Of a stretch of 51,115 nucleotides of DNA, positions 1-7,468 are shown piece after piece. Below the pieces are notes generated by a model. It saw only the letters and a list, made by a program, of their open reading frames with translations. It made no database searches and was not told the origin of the DNA. The DNA comes from Spirochaetota bacterium. GTDB taxonomy: Bacteria; Spirochaetota; Spirochaetia; SZUA-6. The stretch is taken from the NCBI GenBank assembly GCA_013151965.1, contig JAADHF010000051.1, positions 1 to 51,115 on the forward strand, given 5' to 3'. Within the stretch, counting starts at the first letter, position 1; each line of letters starts with the position of its first letter. A program made the position numbers and the translations under genes.

Positions 1-1008
1 GCTGCCAAACTGGAAGATGGCAGGCTGTCGGGCAATGAGATATACAAGGTTTACGATGATAAGGATGGCCGAAGGAACTTTGGCATGGGCACGGTGTACA
101 CCAGGATTCTGAAGAACACCCCCGACGAAATGGTGGTGGAACATGCGGGGTACAGCAGGAGAATGAAAAAGAACAAACTGGTAACCATCTACACCATGCA
201 GGCGGATAAGCCCTGGCTGAAAATTCAGCCCAGGGAATGGGTAAATCAGCAGGGGATGCACGGAAAGACCAGGATAATCGCGTTTGTTCAGAAAAATGGG
301 GGAGAAGTGATATTCGATTCCAAGAGGGAACCGTGGAACGGGAAGGAAAGAAATATCCAGGCACCGGAGGGGACGATAGGAATAATCAACTTCCGCCGGC
401 ACTGGAACAGCAGGTACGACTTTATGTGGTTCCTGGGAATGTCTCCCGGGGCTGAAAAGAATCGAAGAACATATGTAGGGTTCCATTCGGACCCGTTTAA
501 TGGAGAAGAGGTCTCCCCGAACAGGCCCAGCGTCGGGGCACAGTATGTATACGTGGATAAGGACAAACCTGCTGTGATAGCCGCACTCCGCTATAAATCC
601 GACTGGACACGGGAGAATGTAGGGAAGCCGATAAAGGCCGGACAGGTCTATGTTTCCAGTTTCTCTGCACCTTATCCCGGGAAGTGGCGGCTGATCGGGA
701 GGGTAGTAACCGGCAAGCAAAGCGAATATCCCGCCGGCACTGTGGAACTGGCGGACCTGGCCGACAAGCCTTATTCGAGCAGTTTTACCCAGTTTCTGAA
801 GCGGGGTAAGTACTACTCCAGTACTGTAAATGTGACCGGGGCAGATGTAGCTGCGGGGAAGAAATTTACCTTTACCAGTGAGATTGACGGGCAACTGGAT
901 TATCTGCTGATCTACCTGCGCGACAGGAATGACGACACGTCTAAGGACATTTACACGCCCATGGATGTTTACAGGGAGGCGATTCTGGGTCAGGTCAACA
1001 AGAAATAG
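1..1008 (+). CDS. C-terminal part of an unrecognised protein (5' end outside window)
   Basis: The reading frame is open from base 1 with no stop before TAG at 1006-1008, so the ATG at 85 is probably internal and the true start lies upstream of the window. The visible 335 residues are rich in Tyr, Trp, Arg and alternating hydrophobic residues, as expected of beta-sandwich domains, with no transmembrane segment or catalytic motif that I recognise. The C-terminal 100 residues (from about VYVSSFSAPYPGKW) look like a separate beta domain. A carbohydrate-active or other secreted modular protein is possible from the context, but this is only a guess. The next gene starts 63 bp downstream with its own ribosome binding site. 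Confidence 0.6.
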   Translation, partial: AAKLEDGRLSGNEIYKVYDDKDGRRNFGMGTVYTRILKNTPDEMVVEHAGYSRRMKKNKLVTIYTMQADKPWLKIQPREWVNQQGMHGKTRIIAFVQKNGGEVIFDSKREPWNGKERNIQAPEGTIGIINFRRHWNSRYDFMWFLGMSPGAEKNRRTYVGFHSDPFNGEEVSPNRPSVGAQYVYVDKDKPAVIAALRYKSDWTRENVGKPIKAGQVYVSSFSAPYPGKWRLIGRVVTGKQSEYPAGTVELADLADKPYSSSFTQFLKRGKYYSSTVNVTGADVAAGKKFTFTSEIDGQLDYLLIYLRDRNDDTSKDIYTPMDVYREAILGQVNKK

Positions 1009-1071
1009 GTGGTTTGGTTCGACAGCAGCTTGTTTGGAACTGAGAGTAAGGCATTGCGCCGGAGGATATAA

Positions 1072-2250
1072 ATGAAAAGACGTCCGCGAATAAGAGAACT
1101 TGGTGTGGTCATTGGAAAGCTTACAACAGGAAAGTACAATGCAATAACAGATGTTCCAGGTGTAACAGTGGGGCACGTCACATTAATCGAAGGTGAAGGT
1201 GCACTGAAAGTATCCGAGGGTCCGGTACGGACCGGAGTCACAGCTATCCTGCCACATGATGGAAATGTGTTTCGGGAAAAAGTAACTGCTGCCGTGCATA
1301 TTATTAATGCTTTTGGTAAATCTGCAGGATTACTGGAGATACGGGAACTTGGCAGAATCGAATCGCCGATACTTTTAACTAACACCTTGAGCGTATGGAA
1401 TGTGGCTGATGCGCTGATCGATTACATGATAAAGCAGAATCCGGGTGTGTGTTCTTTTAATCCGGTTGTCTGCGAGTGCTGTGACAGCTTTTTAAATGAC
1501 ATCCGGGGCCGGCACGTTAGACCCGAGCACGTTTTCCATGCGATAGAAAAGGCCCGGAGCGGGCCCGTTGAGGAAGGAAGCATCGGCGCGGGAACAGGTA
1601 TGTCGGGCTTCGGTTTTAAAGCTGGTATAGGTACATCATCGCGTGTTTTCTCCGAAGATGAAGGCGGTTACACTCTCGGGGCTCTTACCCTTACCAATAC
1701 CGGCGGGCGCGGTGACTTATGTATAGACGGTATGCCCGTAGGCAGGGAGCTTGAACCGGGAGCATCGAAGGAAGGAACTGGTAAATCCGATTCGGAAATC
1801 TCAACGCTGCCGGCCCCGACCGATAAGAATGCCGGAAATTCGATCATAATAGTCATAGCAACTGACGCTCCTGTTTCTTCGAGACAACTCCAAAGAATTG
1901 CCAGGAGAGTTCCCTTGGGTTTAGGACGCACCGGCGCAATAGCCGAACATGGAAGCGGTGATTTTATTGTTGCGTTTTCGACTGCAGGCAGTGAGCCCTA
2001 TCACTCATCTGAGAGGTATGTTCAGGAAACCACTGACCGTCCGGACGGGAAAGCAGCCGGCGGGAAAATCGAAGACCACGAATTGACGCCTCTGTTCAGA
2101 GCAGCGATCGAAGCAACGGAAGAGGCAATAATAAACTCTATCTTAAGAGCAGAGACCGTTGTAGGACGGGATAGAAATGTGAGCCATGGTATTCCGATAG
2201 AGCAGGTCAGTGAGATTATAGAAAAGTACCAGCACGATAAAAAGCTTTAA
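1072..2250 (+). CDS. P1 family peptidase (DmpA-type L-aminopeptidase/D-amidase/esterase)
   Basis: Predicted N-terminal nucleophile aminopeptidase of MEROPS family P1; DmpA releases N-terminal residues, including D-amino acids, from peptides, amides and esters. The 392 residues match the family length. Family motifs are clear: TDVPGVTVGHVTL near residue 26, GPVRTGVTAILP at 50, the asparagine in LTNTGGRGDL (N209), and GNSIIIVIATDAP at 255, where Ser257 fits the residue that becomes the N-terminal nucleophile after self-cleavage. There is no signal peptide, so it is cytoplasmic. The start is supported by GGAGG at 1062-1066. It is followed by an MBL-fold hydrolase, a racemase and a D-aminoacylase, which favours a D-peptide or D-amide substrate. 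The exact substrate is unknown. Confidence 0.9.
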   Translation: MKRRPRIRELGVVIGKLTTGKYNAITDVPGVTVGHVTLIEGEGALKVSEGPVRTGVTAILPHDGNVFREKVTAAVHIINAFGKSAGLLEIRELGRIESPILLTNTLSVWNVADALIDYMIKQNPGVCSFNPVVCECCDSFLNDIRGRHVRPEHVFHAIEKARSGPVEEGSIGAGTGMSGFGFKAGIGTSSRVFSEDEGGYTLGALTLTNTGGRGDLCIDGMPVGRELEPGASKEGTGKSDSEISTLPAPTDKNAGNSIIIVIATDAPVSSRQLQRIARRVPLGLGRTGAIAEHGSGDFIVAFSTAGSEPYHSSERYVQETTDRPDGKAAGGKIEDHELTPLFRAAIEATEEAIINSILRAETVVGRDRNVSHGIPIEQVSEIIEKYQHDKKL

Positions 2251-2267
2251 TAAGGAGGATAATTAGT

Positions 2268-3131
2268 ATGAGTCTATTATATTTATTGGGTACAGGGACT
2301 CCCACCCCGACAAAATGGAGGTTCGGAACCTCGTATGTTCTGCAGCTTAAGGAAAATTACCTGATGTTCGATTGCGGACCAGCCACTACCTATAAGCTGG
2401 TTAAAACCGGTCTGTTCCCGACACAGATTGATTATCTCTTTTTTACCCATCATCACTCCGACCATGATGCGGACTATCCCTGTTTCCTGTTGTGCCGTTG
2501 GGATCAAAGTACAGGCAAAGAGCAGCGGCTACAGGTCTATGGACCGCAGCCTACCGAGTGGATTACCGAACGTCTCATTGGACCGGAGGGAGCATTTTGT
2601 CATGACTTAGAGGCCCGTCTGGAAAGTCCTGTCAGCCAGAGTGTGCATGAAAACCGAGGCGGCTCATTGCCGCGTCCTGAGATGTCTCTGGATGTCAGCG
2701 ATATAAGACCGGGAAAAGTAATAGAAACGGATCAGTGGACAGTAACTACGGCACCTGTCCGCCATGCTGAGCCCTGGCTCGAATCGATTGCCTACCGCGT
2801 TGACTCGGATGAAGGGAGCATCATGTTTACCGGCGATACAGGTCCCTGTGAATCGGTCAGCCGGCTTGCAGAGGGAGTCGATGTTCTTGTCGTTAATTGT
2901 TGGGATCACCAGGAAACGATGGAAAAGAACGGTGAAGCTCCTGGTCAGACAGGGACCCTGGATGCGGCAAATATGGCGCAGACATCCGGCGCAAAGAAGC
3001 TTATCCTTACTCATACCGGCCCGCATCTTACTAAACCGGGCTCCAGGGAAAAGGGAATAGGAGATATTGCGCGTATCTACAAGGGAGAGGTCATATTCGG
3101 GGAGGAGCTGATGAGTCTTGTTCTTTGGTAA
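2268..3131 (+). CDS. MBL-fold metallo-hydrolase (RNase Z/AtsA-like)
   Basis: Metallo-beta-lactamase-fold hydrolase of 287 residues. The first metal motif HxHxDH is complete (H61, H63, D65, H66 in THHHSDHDAD). FTGDTGPC near residue 190 carries the bridging aspartate, and HTGPHL near 250 carries a late histidine ligand. The opening LLGTGTPTPTKWRFGTSYVL is typical of the RNase Z/arylsulfatase-like branch. A strong ribosome binding site (AAGGAGG at 2252-2258) precedes the ATG, and the gene begins 17 bp after the P1 peptidase, so the two are probably co-transcribed. In this setting a small-molecule ester, amide or lactone substrate seems more likely than tRNA processing, but the sequence does not prove it. 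Confidence 0.85.
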   Translation: MSLLYLLGTGTPTPTKWRFGTSYVLQLKENYLMFDCGPATTYKLVKTGLFPTQIDYLFFTHHHSDHDADYPCFLLCRWDQSTGKEQRLQVYGPQPTEWITERLIGPEGAFCHDLEARLESPVSQSVHENRGGSLPRPEMSLDVSDIRPGKVIETDQWTVTTAPVRHAEPWLESIAYRVDSDEGSIMFTGDTGPCESVSRLAEGVDVLVVNCWDHQETMEKNGEAPGQTGTLDAANMAQTSGAKKLILTHTGPHLTKPGSREKGIGDIARIYKGEVIFGEELMSLVLW

Positions 3132-3191
3132 CTCTTATGAGAAGATATCTGAAGAGCGGGAATACCCCTGGAAGTCTTAGGAGAAATACCG

Positions 3192-3878
3192 ATGAAAAGG
3201 ATTGGAATTTTAGGAGGGCTGGGACCGGAGTCAACGGCAGTCTACTATGAATATATTACACGGGAATACTACCGGAGGTATCGTAATTACGCTTATCCGG
3301 AGATAATTATTTATAGTTTCAGTTTCCAGGAGTTTATTGACGCCGGGTATGAAGCTTCCGGGAAGGTTAAGATGGCTATCGAGAATCTGCATAAAGCCGG
3401 GGCTGACTTTGTGATTGCTGCATGCAATTCTCTGCATATTGTTTTTGAAGAGGTCTCCGGGAATATATCTATACCGTGGCTTAGTATTATTGATGCTGCG
3501 GCACAAGAAATTAAAACGAAGAATATAAAGAAGGTGGGCTTGTTAGGAACCATTTTTACAATGAATAAAGATTTCTACAGGAAAGGACTTGCCCGGCATA
3601 ATATTGAAACGATTATTCCCTCAGGGGAAGACCGGGTGAAGATAAATAATATTATTTATAAGGAATTGGTACTGAACGAGATTAGAGATGACTCCCGGCA
3701 GATAATACTGGAGATTATCAGGAAACTAAGCCGAAGGGGAGCTGAGGGAGTAGTATTGGGATGTACGGAACTCCCCTTTTTAATAAGGCAGAAAGATACT
3801 TCCGTTAAAGTTTTTGATACCACTACTATCCATACACGGAAAGCTCTGCAGATAGCCCTGGGAGAGGAAGAAATCTGA
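3192..3878 (+). CDS. Aspartate/glutamate racemase family protein
   Basis: PLP-independent racemase of the Asp/Glu/hydantoin racemase superfamily, 228 residues, expected to interconvert L- and D-forms of an acidic amino acid. It opens with the family signature MKRIGILGGLGPEST, and both catalytic cysteines are present: Cys78 in AACNSLH and Cys191 in VLGCTELP. A start at 3192 is supported by AGGAG at 3179-3183. Its stop overlaps the start of the D-aminoacylase by one base (TGATG), so translation is probably coupled. Together the two would release a D-amino acid from its N-acyl form and racemise it for L-amino-acid catabolism. Neighbouring-family activities such as hydantoin racemase cannot be excluded. 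Confidence 0.88.
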   Translation: MKRIGILGGLGPESTAVYYEYITREYYRRYRNYAYPEIIIYSFSFQEFIDAGYEASGKVKMAIENLHKAGADFVIAACNSLHIVFEEVSGNISIPWLSIIDAAAQEIKTKNIKKVGLLGTIFTMNKDFYRKGLARHNIETIIPSGEDRVKINNIIYKELVLNEIRDDSRQIILEIIRKLSRRGAEGVVLGCTELPFLIRQKDTSVKVFDTTTIHTRKALQIALGEEEI

Positions 3879-5470
3879 TGTTAGACCTGATTATTAAAAA
3901 AGGATTGATTGTAGATGGTAAAGGCAAAAAAGCCTACCATGCCGATATTGGCATTCAAGGGGAGAAAATTAAGAAAATCGGCAATTTAACTTCTTTCTCC
4001 TCCCGGAAATATATAGATGCTGAGGGATTAACAGTAGCTCCCGGATTTATAGATATGCATTCTCATTCCGATTTGGGTTTCCTTTCTTCCCCTTTTACGG
4101 AGCCTAAGATTATGCAGGGAATAACTACAGAAGTAGTGGGAAATTGCGGAATGAGTTTAGCTCCTGTAGAGAAGACAAAACTTGCTTTGTTAAAAAAGTA
4201 TTTAGCCCCTTTTCAGGGAGGAATAGTAGAACTTCCCTGGGATTGGAAAAGCTTTGGAGAATATTTAAATCATCTTCAGGAACATGGGACAGCTGTAAAT
4301 GTGATTTCTTTGATAGGCCATGGAACTATAAGAACGGCAGTTATGGGATTCGAAAACAGGCCCGCTACTTCTCCGGAGATGAGGATGATGAAATCCTTGC
4401 TCAAAGAAGCTATGGAACAAGGTGCTTTCGGCCTCTCCACAGGATTGATATATCCTCCGGGCGTATATACTCCCACCTCTGAACTGATAGAGCTCTGTAG
4501 AGAGGTAAATCAAAAAGGGGGGCTTTATGTCTCTCACATGAGGAATGAAGATTATAAGTTGATAGAGTCAATAAGAGAAGTGATAAAGATAGGCAGGGAG
4601 GCTTCCGTCCCGGTACATATTTCTCATTTTAAAGTTCTGGGAAAGGAGAATCGGGGGAAAACAAAAGAGGCTTTGGAATTAATAGAGAAAGTCAGGAAAG
4701 AAGGATTAGATATAACTTGTGACCAGTATCCATACACTGCCTGCAGTACTGTTTTGAGTGCTTTGCTTCCTCCGTGGGTGCACCAGGGAGGAGTTACTCA
4801 ATTGATAGCCCGGTTACAACAGCCTCATCTGCGGAAAAAAATAAAAGAGGAAATGGAAGTAAGTTATAAGGGTATTCTTAAGGAATGCGGCGGGTGGCAC
4901 AATGTTTTCTTAAGCTATTGCGGAAAGCACACTCATTGGGAAGGAAAGAATATACAGGAGACAGCCGAGGAAGAAAATAAATCTCCTTATGAATTATTCT
5001 TTGATCTTCTGATAGAGGGAGAAGCTGAAGCCACTATGATATTTTTTGCTATGGATAAGCAGGATGTGCAGAGGATTTTAAAATATCCTTATACTATGAT
5101 CGGCACTGACGGTCTTCCTGCCAGAGGCAAGCCCCATCCCCGGCTTTACGGCACTTTTCCCCGTATCTTAAGCCGTTATGTCAGAGAGGAGAGGATTCTC
5201 TCTTTAGAGGAAGCTGTTCGGAAGATGACTGCCCTTCCGGCAGAAAAATTAAACCTGAAAGGAAGGGGACTTATCCGGGAAGGTATGTATGCAGACTTAG
5301 TTGTTTTCTCTCAGGATAAGATCAGCGACCAATCTACCTATGAGAATCCCCGCAGATATCCGGAGGGCATAGAGTATGTCCTGGTAAATGGCGGAATAAC
5401 TGTAGATAAGGGTAATCCGGGAAAGGGATTGTTCGGGAAAGTGCTCCTGCACCATAAAAACGGAGAATGA
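3878..5470 (+). CDS. N-acyl-D-amino-acid deacylase (D-aminoacylase)
   Basis: Amidohydrolase-superfamily enzyme of 530 residues, in the normal size range for D-aminoacylases, which hydrolyse N-acyl-D-amino acids to the free D-amino acid. The zinc and catalytic residues are readable: H61 and H63 in IDMHSHSD, Cys90 in VVGNCGMS, H220 in YVSHMRNE, H250 in HISHFKV and D411 in GTDGLPARGK, the last followed by the family segment HPRLYGTFPRIL. The C-terminal strip (KGRGLIREGMYADLVVF) is the usual small beta domain. It is cytoplasmic and coupled to the racemase through a one-base overlap. It is the last complete gene of the D-amino-acid cluster that starts at 1072. Confidence 0.92.
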   Translation: MLDLIIKKGLIVDGKGKKAYHADIGIQGEKIKKIGNLTSFSSRKYIDAEGLTVAPGFIDMHSHSDLGFLSSPFTEPKIMQGITTEVVGNCGMSLAPVEKTKLALLKKYLAPFQGGIVELPWDWKSFGEYLNHLQEHGTAVNVISLIGHGTIRTAVMGFENRPATSPEMRMMKSLLKEAMEQGAFGLSTGLIYPPGVYTPTSELIELCREVNQKGGLYVSHMRNEDYKLIESIREVIKIGREASVPVHISHFKVLGKENRGKTKEALELIEKVRKEGLDITCDQYPYTACSTVLSALLPPWVHQGGVTQLIARLQQPHLRKKIKEEMEVSYKGILKECGGWHNVFLSYCGKHTHWEGKNIQETAEEENKSPYELFFDLLIEGEAEATMIFFAMDKQDVQRILKYPYTMIGTDGLPARGKPHPRLYGTFPRILSRYVREERILSLEEAVRKMTALPAEKLNLKGRGLIREGMYADLVVFSQDKISDQSTYENPRRYPEGIEYVLVNGGITVDKGNPGKGLFGKVLLHHKNGE

Positions 5471-5473
5471 AAG

Positions 5474-5521
5474 ATGGATGCAAAAAGATTGCTTTCGGAT
5501 AAAGCAGCTCTGGTGGAGTAG
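5474..5521 (+). pseudogene. 15-codon stub resembling the N-terminus of a short-chain dehydrogenase
   Basis: A 15-residue frame, MDAKRLLSDKAALVE, sits between the D-aminoacylase and the metallophosphoesterase. The string LLSDKAALV resembles the first beta strand of short-chain dehydrogenases (typically ...GKxALVTGAxxGIG), but the frame stops where the nucleotide-binding TG should follow. I infer that the rest of the gene was deleted. The stub is too short for a firm call and could be coincidental. Confidence 0.3.
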
Positions 5522-5528
5522 AGGGAAG

Positions 5529-6446
5529 ATGATCAGTTTTGTTCACGCAACGGATTTGCATTTTGAAGCTAAAGGTGATGCGGACGTTCCCAAAGCTAAG
5601 GCCCGGATTCGTTGTTTTATTAAAGATATCAATAATCTCAGGGGAGATATGCTTCCCTCTTTTGTTATACTGTCGGGAGATGTCAGTCAACGCGGAGCAG
5701 CGAGTGAGGGGGAATTATGGGAAGCCAAGGCGTTATATGATGATATCCGATTTCCCTATTATGTCATTGCGGGTAATCACGACCTGGCTCCGAATCGCCA
5801 ATGTTCCGCAATGTATCCCGGAAAAGAAGATTACCATGAAGGCCCGATTTATACATCGAACTTCGCGAAGGTATTCGGAGAGATAGGATTGCGTTTTTCT
5901 TTTCAGAAGGAAGGCTTTCATTTTGTCGGTGTATCCTTGCGAGATGGCGACCCTGACGGCCTTCTTGATTGGTTGGAACATGAGATTGCCGGCACGCCCA
6001 AAAGAAAGATAGTAGTAATTCACTATGGCCTTTATCCGCCGCGAAATGCCGGGCCTCTTCTTACGTGGGGCTTTTCCCGAATTGGTTCTGTGCTTCCCCG
6101 GCTACAGTCAATTGTTGAGGATCGGAAGGCTAATGTTACTGCATATCTATATGGACATAACCATGTCAACTCAGTGGTAAAGAAGAACGGTATCTTCTAT
6201 GTTTCCAGCGGAGGGATTCAAAAAGGCTGCACAGGATATAGGTTATTCAAGTGCTATAAGGACCGGATCGTGTCTACCTTTCATTTTATTTCCGACGAAA
6301 CGCTCTGGGATTTCAACTATTGGGGAGAGGAAGAGCCTGAGAAGTGTACTGATTCAGAGCATGGTACAGTTGAGGATTACCATCGGGGCAGCAAAGAAGA
6401 ACGATCATTTGTTATTGAGTATGGTGGGATTGATGGGAGATTATAA
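5529..6446 (+). CDS. Calcineurin-like metallophosphoesterase
   Basis: Metallophosphoesterase of about 305 residues. All five motif blocks are visible: D9 and H11 in HATDLHFE, SGDVSQRG near residue 53, GNHD at 82-85, VIHYG near 166, and GHNH at 209-212, which together bind two metals. I chose ATG 5529 rather than 5478 because GAGGGA lies just upstream (5521-5526) and the fold begins directly with MISFVHATD. There is no signal peptide. The roughly 50-residue tail after the metallophosphoesterase core is charged and unassigned. The family covers nucleotidases, phosphodiesterases and protein phosphatases, and nothing here identifies the substrate. Confidence 0.87.
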   Translation: MISFVHATDLHFEAKGDADVPKAKARIRCFIKDINNLRGDMLPSFVILSGDVSQRGAASEGELWEAKALYDDIRFPYYVIAGNHDLAPNRQCSAMYPGKEDYHEGPIYTSNFAKVFGEIGLRFSFQKEGFHFVGVSLRDGDPDGLLDWLEHEIAGTPKRKIVVIHYGLYPPRNAGPLLTWGFSRIGSVLPRLQSIVEDRKANVTAYLYGHNHVNSVVKKNGIFYVSSGGIQKGCTGYRLFKCYKDRIVSTFHFISDETLWDFNYWGEEEPEKCTDSEHGTVEDYHRGSKEERSFVIEYGGIDGRL

Positions 6447-6535
6447 ACTGTCGAACCATATGCAGAATCTGATAGATATTTTGGAATAACAAGGCCTGCG
6501 GTAAGCGAAGTTGATAAATAGCGGGAGAGATACGA

Positions 6536-6832
6536 ATGAGGGAAGAGAAGAAATTAAAACTTGGCATTTTCCCGGAAAATGTTGATGGCCGGCAGCATTT
6601 GGAACAATTCGAAAAGATGAGCCCTTTTGGGAAACCGGTTTTCATAGATAAGCCGTTTGCAACAAGTATTGAAGACGCAAAGCGGATTGTGAAACTATCG
6701 GAAAAGTTTAATACACCTTTTTATTCTTGCTCTTCAATCCGATATGTCCGGGGCATTAATGAATTAGCGCCGGGCAAGAAAAGATATTTGTGGCAAAGAG
6801 GAGTCGAACATTATGATAATAGATGCACATAA
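6536..6832 (+). pseudogene. Gfo/Idh/MocA oxidoreductase remnant with internal deletions
   Basis: A 98-residue frame with a good ribosome binding site (GGGAGAG before ATG). Residues 30-65 (FGKPVFIDKPFATSIEDAKRIV) are the unmistakable middle of a Gfo/Idh/MocA dehydrogenase, including the EKP-type catalytic lysine segment (here DKP). Full members are about 330-400 residues. Here the N-terminal Rossmann nucleotide-binding region is collapsed into about 20 residues and the substrate domain after SSIRYVRG is missing. The two halves remain in one frame, which points to internal deletions rather than random frameshifts. It overlaps the next fragment by 20 bp. It is probably non-functional, and an assembly artefact is also possible. 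Confidence 0.7.
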
Positions 6833-7433
6833 CCATCCCGATTGGCATGGCCGCAACCCGGCCAGGTTTCTTAAAAATATGTCCGGGTATAAAATTGATA
6901 AAACCTGGCTCTTAAGCTGGGAGGCTCCAAAAGATGAATGCGATCCAGGGCGCCCCGAAGCAATTGAACAACTGGAAGCGGCCATAGAAATTCACGGTGT
7001 GCGTGTCTATGGCGAGTTAAAGCTGCGCATGATGTCCGACAATCCCGATGCCTTACGGATGTTTCGTTTTTGTGGTAAAAAGGGGTTACCGGTAGTAGTG
7101 CATATCGATTATGAGTTTGATACCGGGGTAAAATACCCGCGCCCGAACTGGCGGTATGGGGGCGGGATAGATTCTAAAGATTTTTTGCTGGAGTTCCGGA
7201 ACCGCCTGCTTTATGGTAGGGACTGTTTTGACAATGTTCATCAGGAATTCTTGAATTCTCCGGATTTATCCGAGGATGTGCTTGCCGGGATATATTCCGG
7301 AAATGCCTTAAAACTTGTGCGTTGCAGGCAGCAGGTAAAAGACACACCAGCGGAATCATTGCCATTGCCTGCGAGACAGGAGAACCGGAATTCTCTTAAC
7401 GAAGCCGCAAACACCGGACGACCTTTAGGTTAA
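6813..7433 (+). pseudogene. Amidohydrolase-family gene with probable in-frame internal deletions
   Basis: The 206-residue frame starts as a metal-dependent amidohydrolase (PF04909-like): HxH in IIDAHNHPDWHG, then KTWLLSWEAP. It continues with GVRVYGELKLRMM and LPVVVHIDYEF, and ends with LLYGRDCFDNVHQEFL and SGNALKLVR. A normal member is about 300 residues. Two joins look too short: one after ECDP (near residue 47) and one after YGGGIDS (near residue 122), where the segment carrying a metal-binding histidine (typically a GHAPG-like strand) is absent. The last 35 residues after LVRC look like read-through sequence. The protein is probably inactive. The same deletion pattern occurs in the gene upstream. 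Confidence 0.7.
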
Positions 7434-7468
7434 TCGTGAGTTACTCCAGGTGCACTCCGGAAAGTGAG

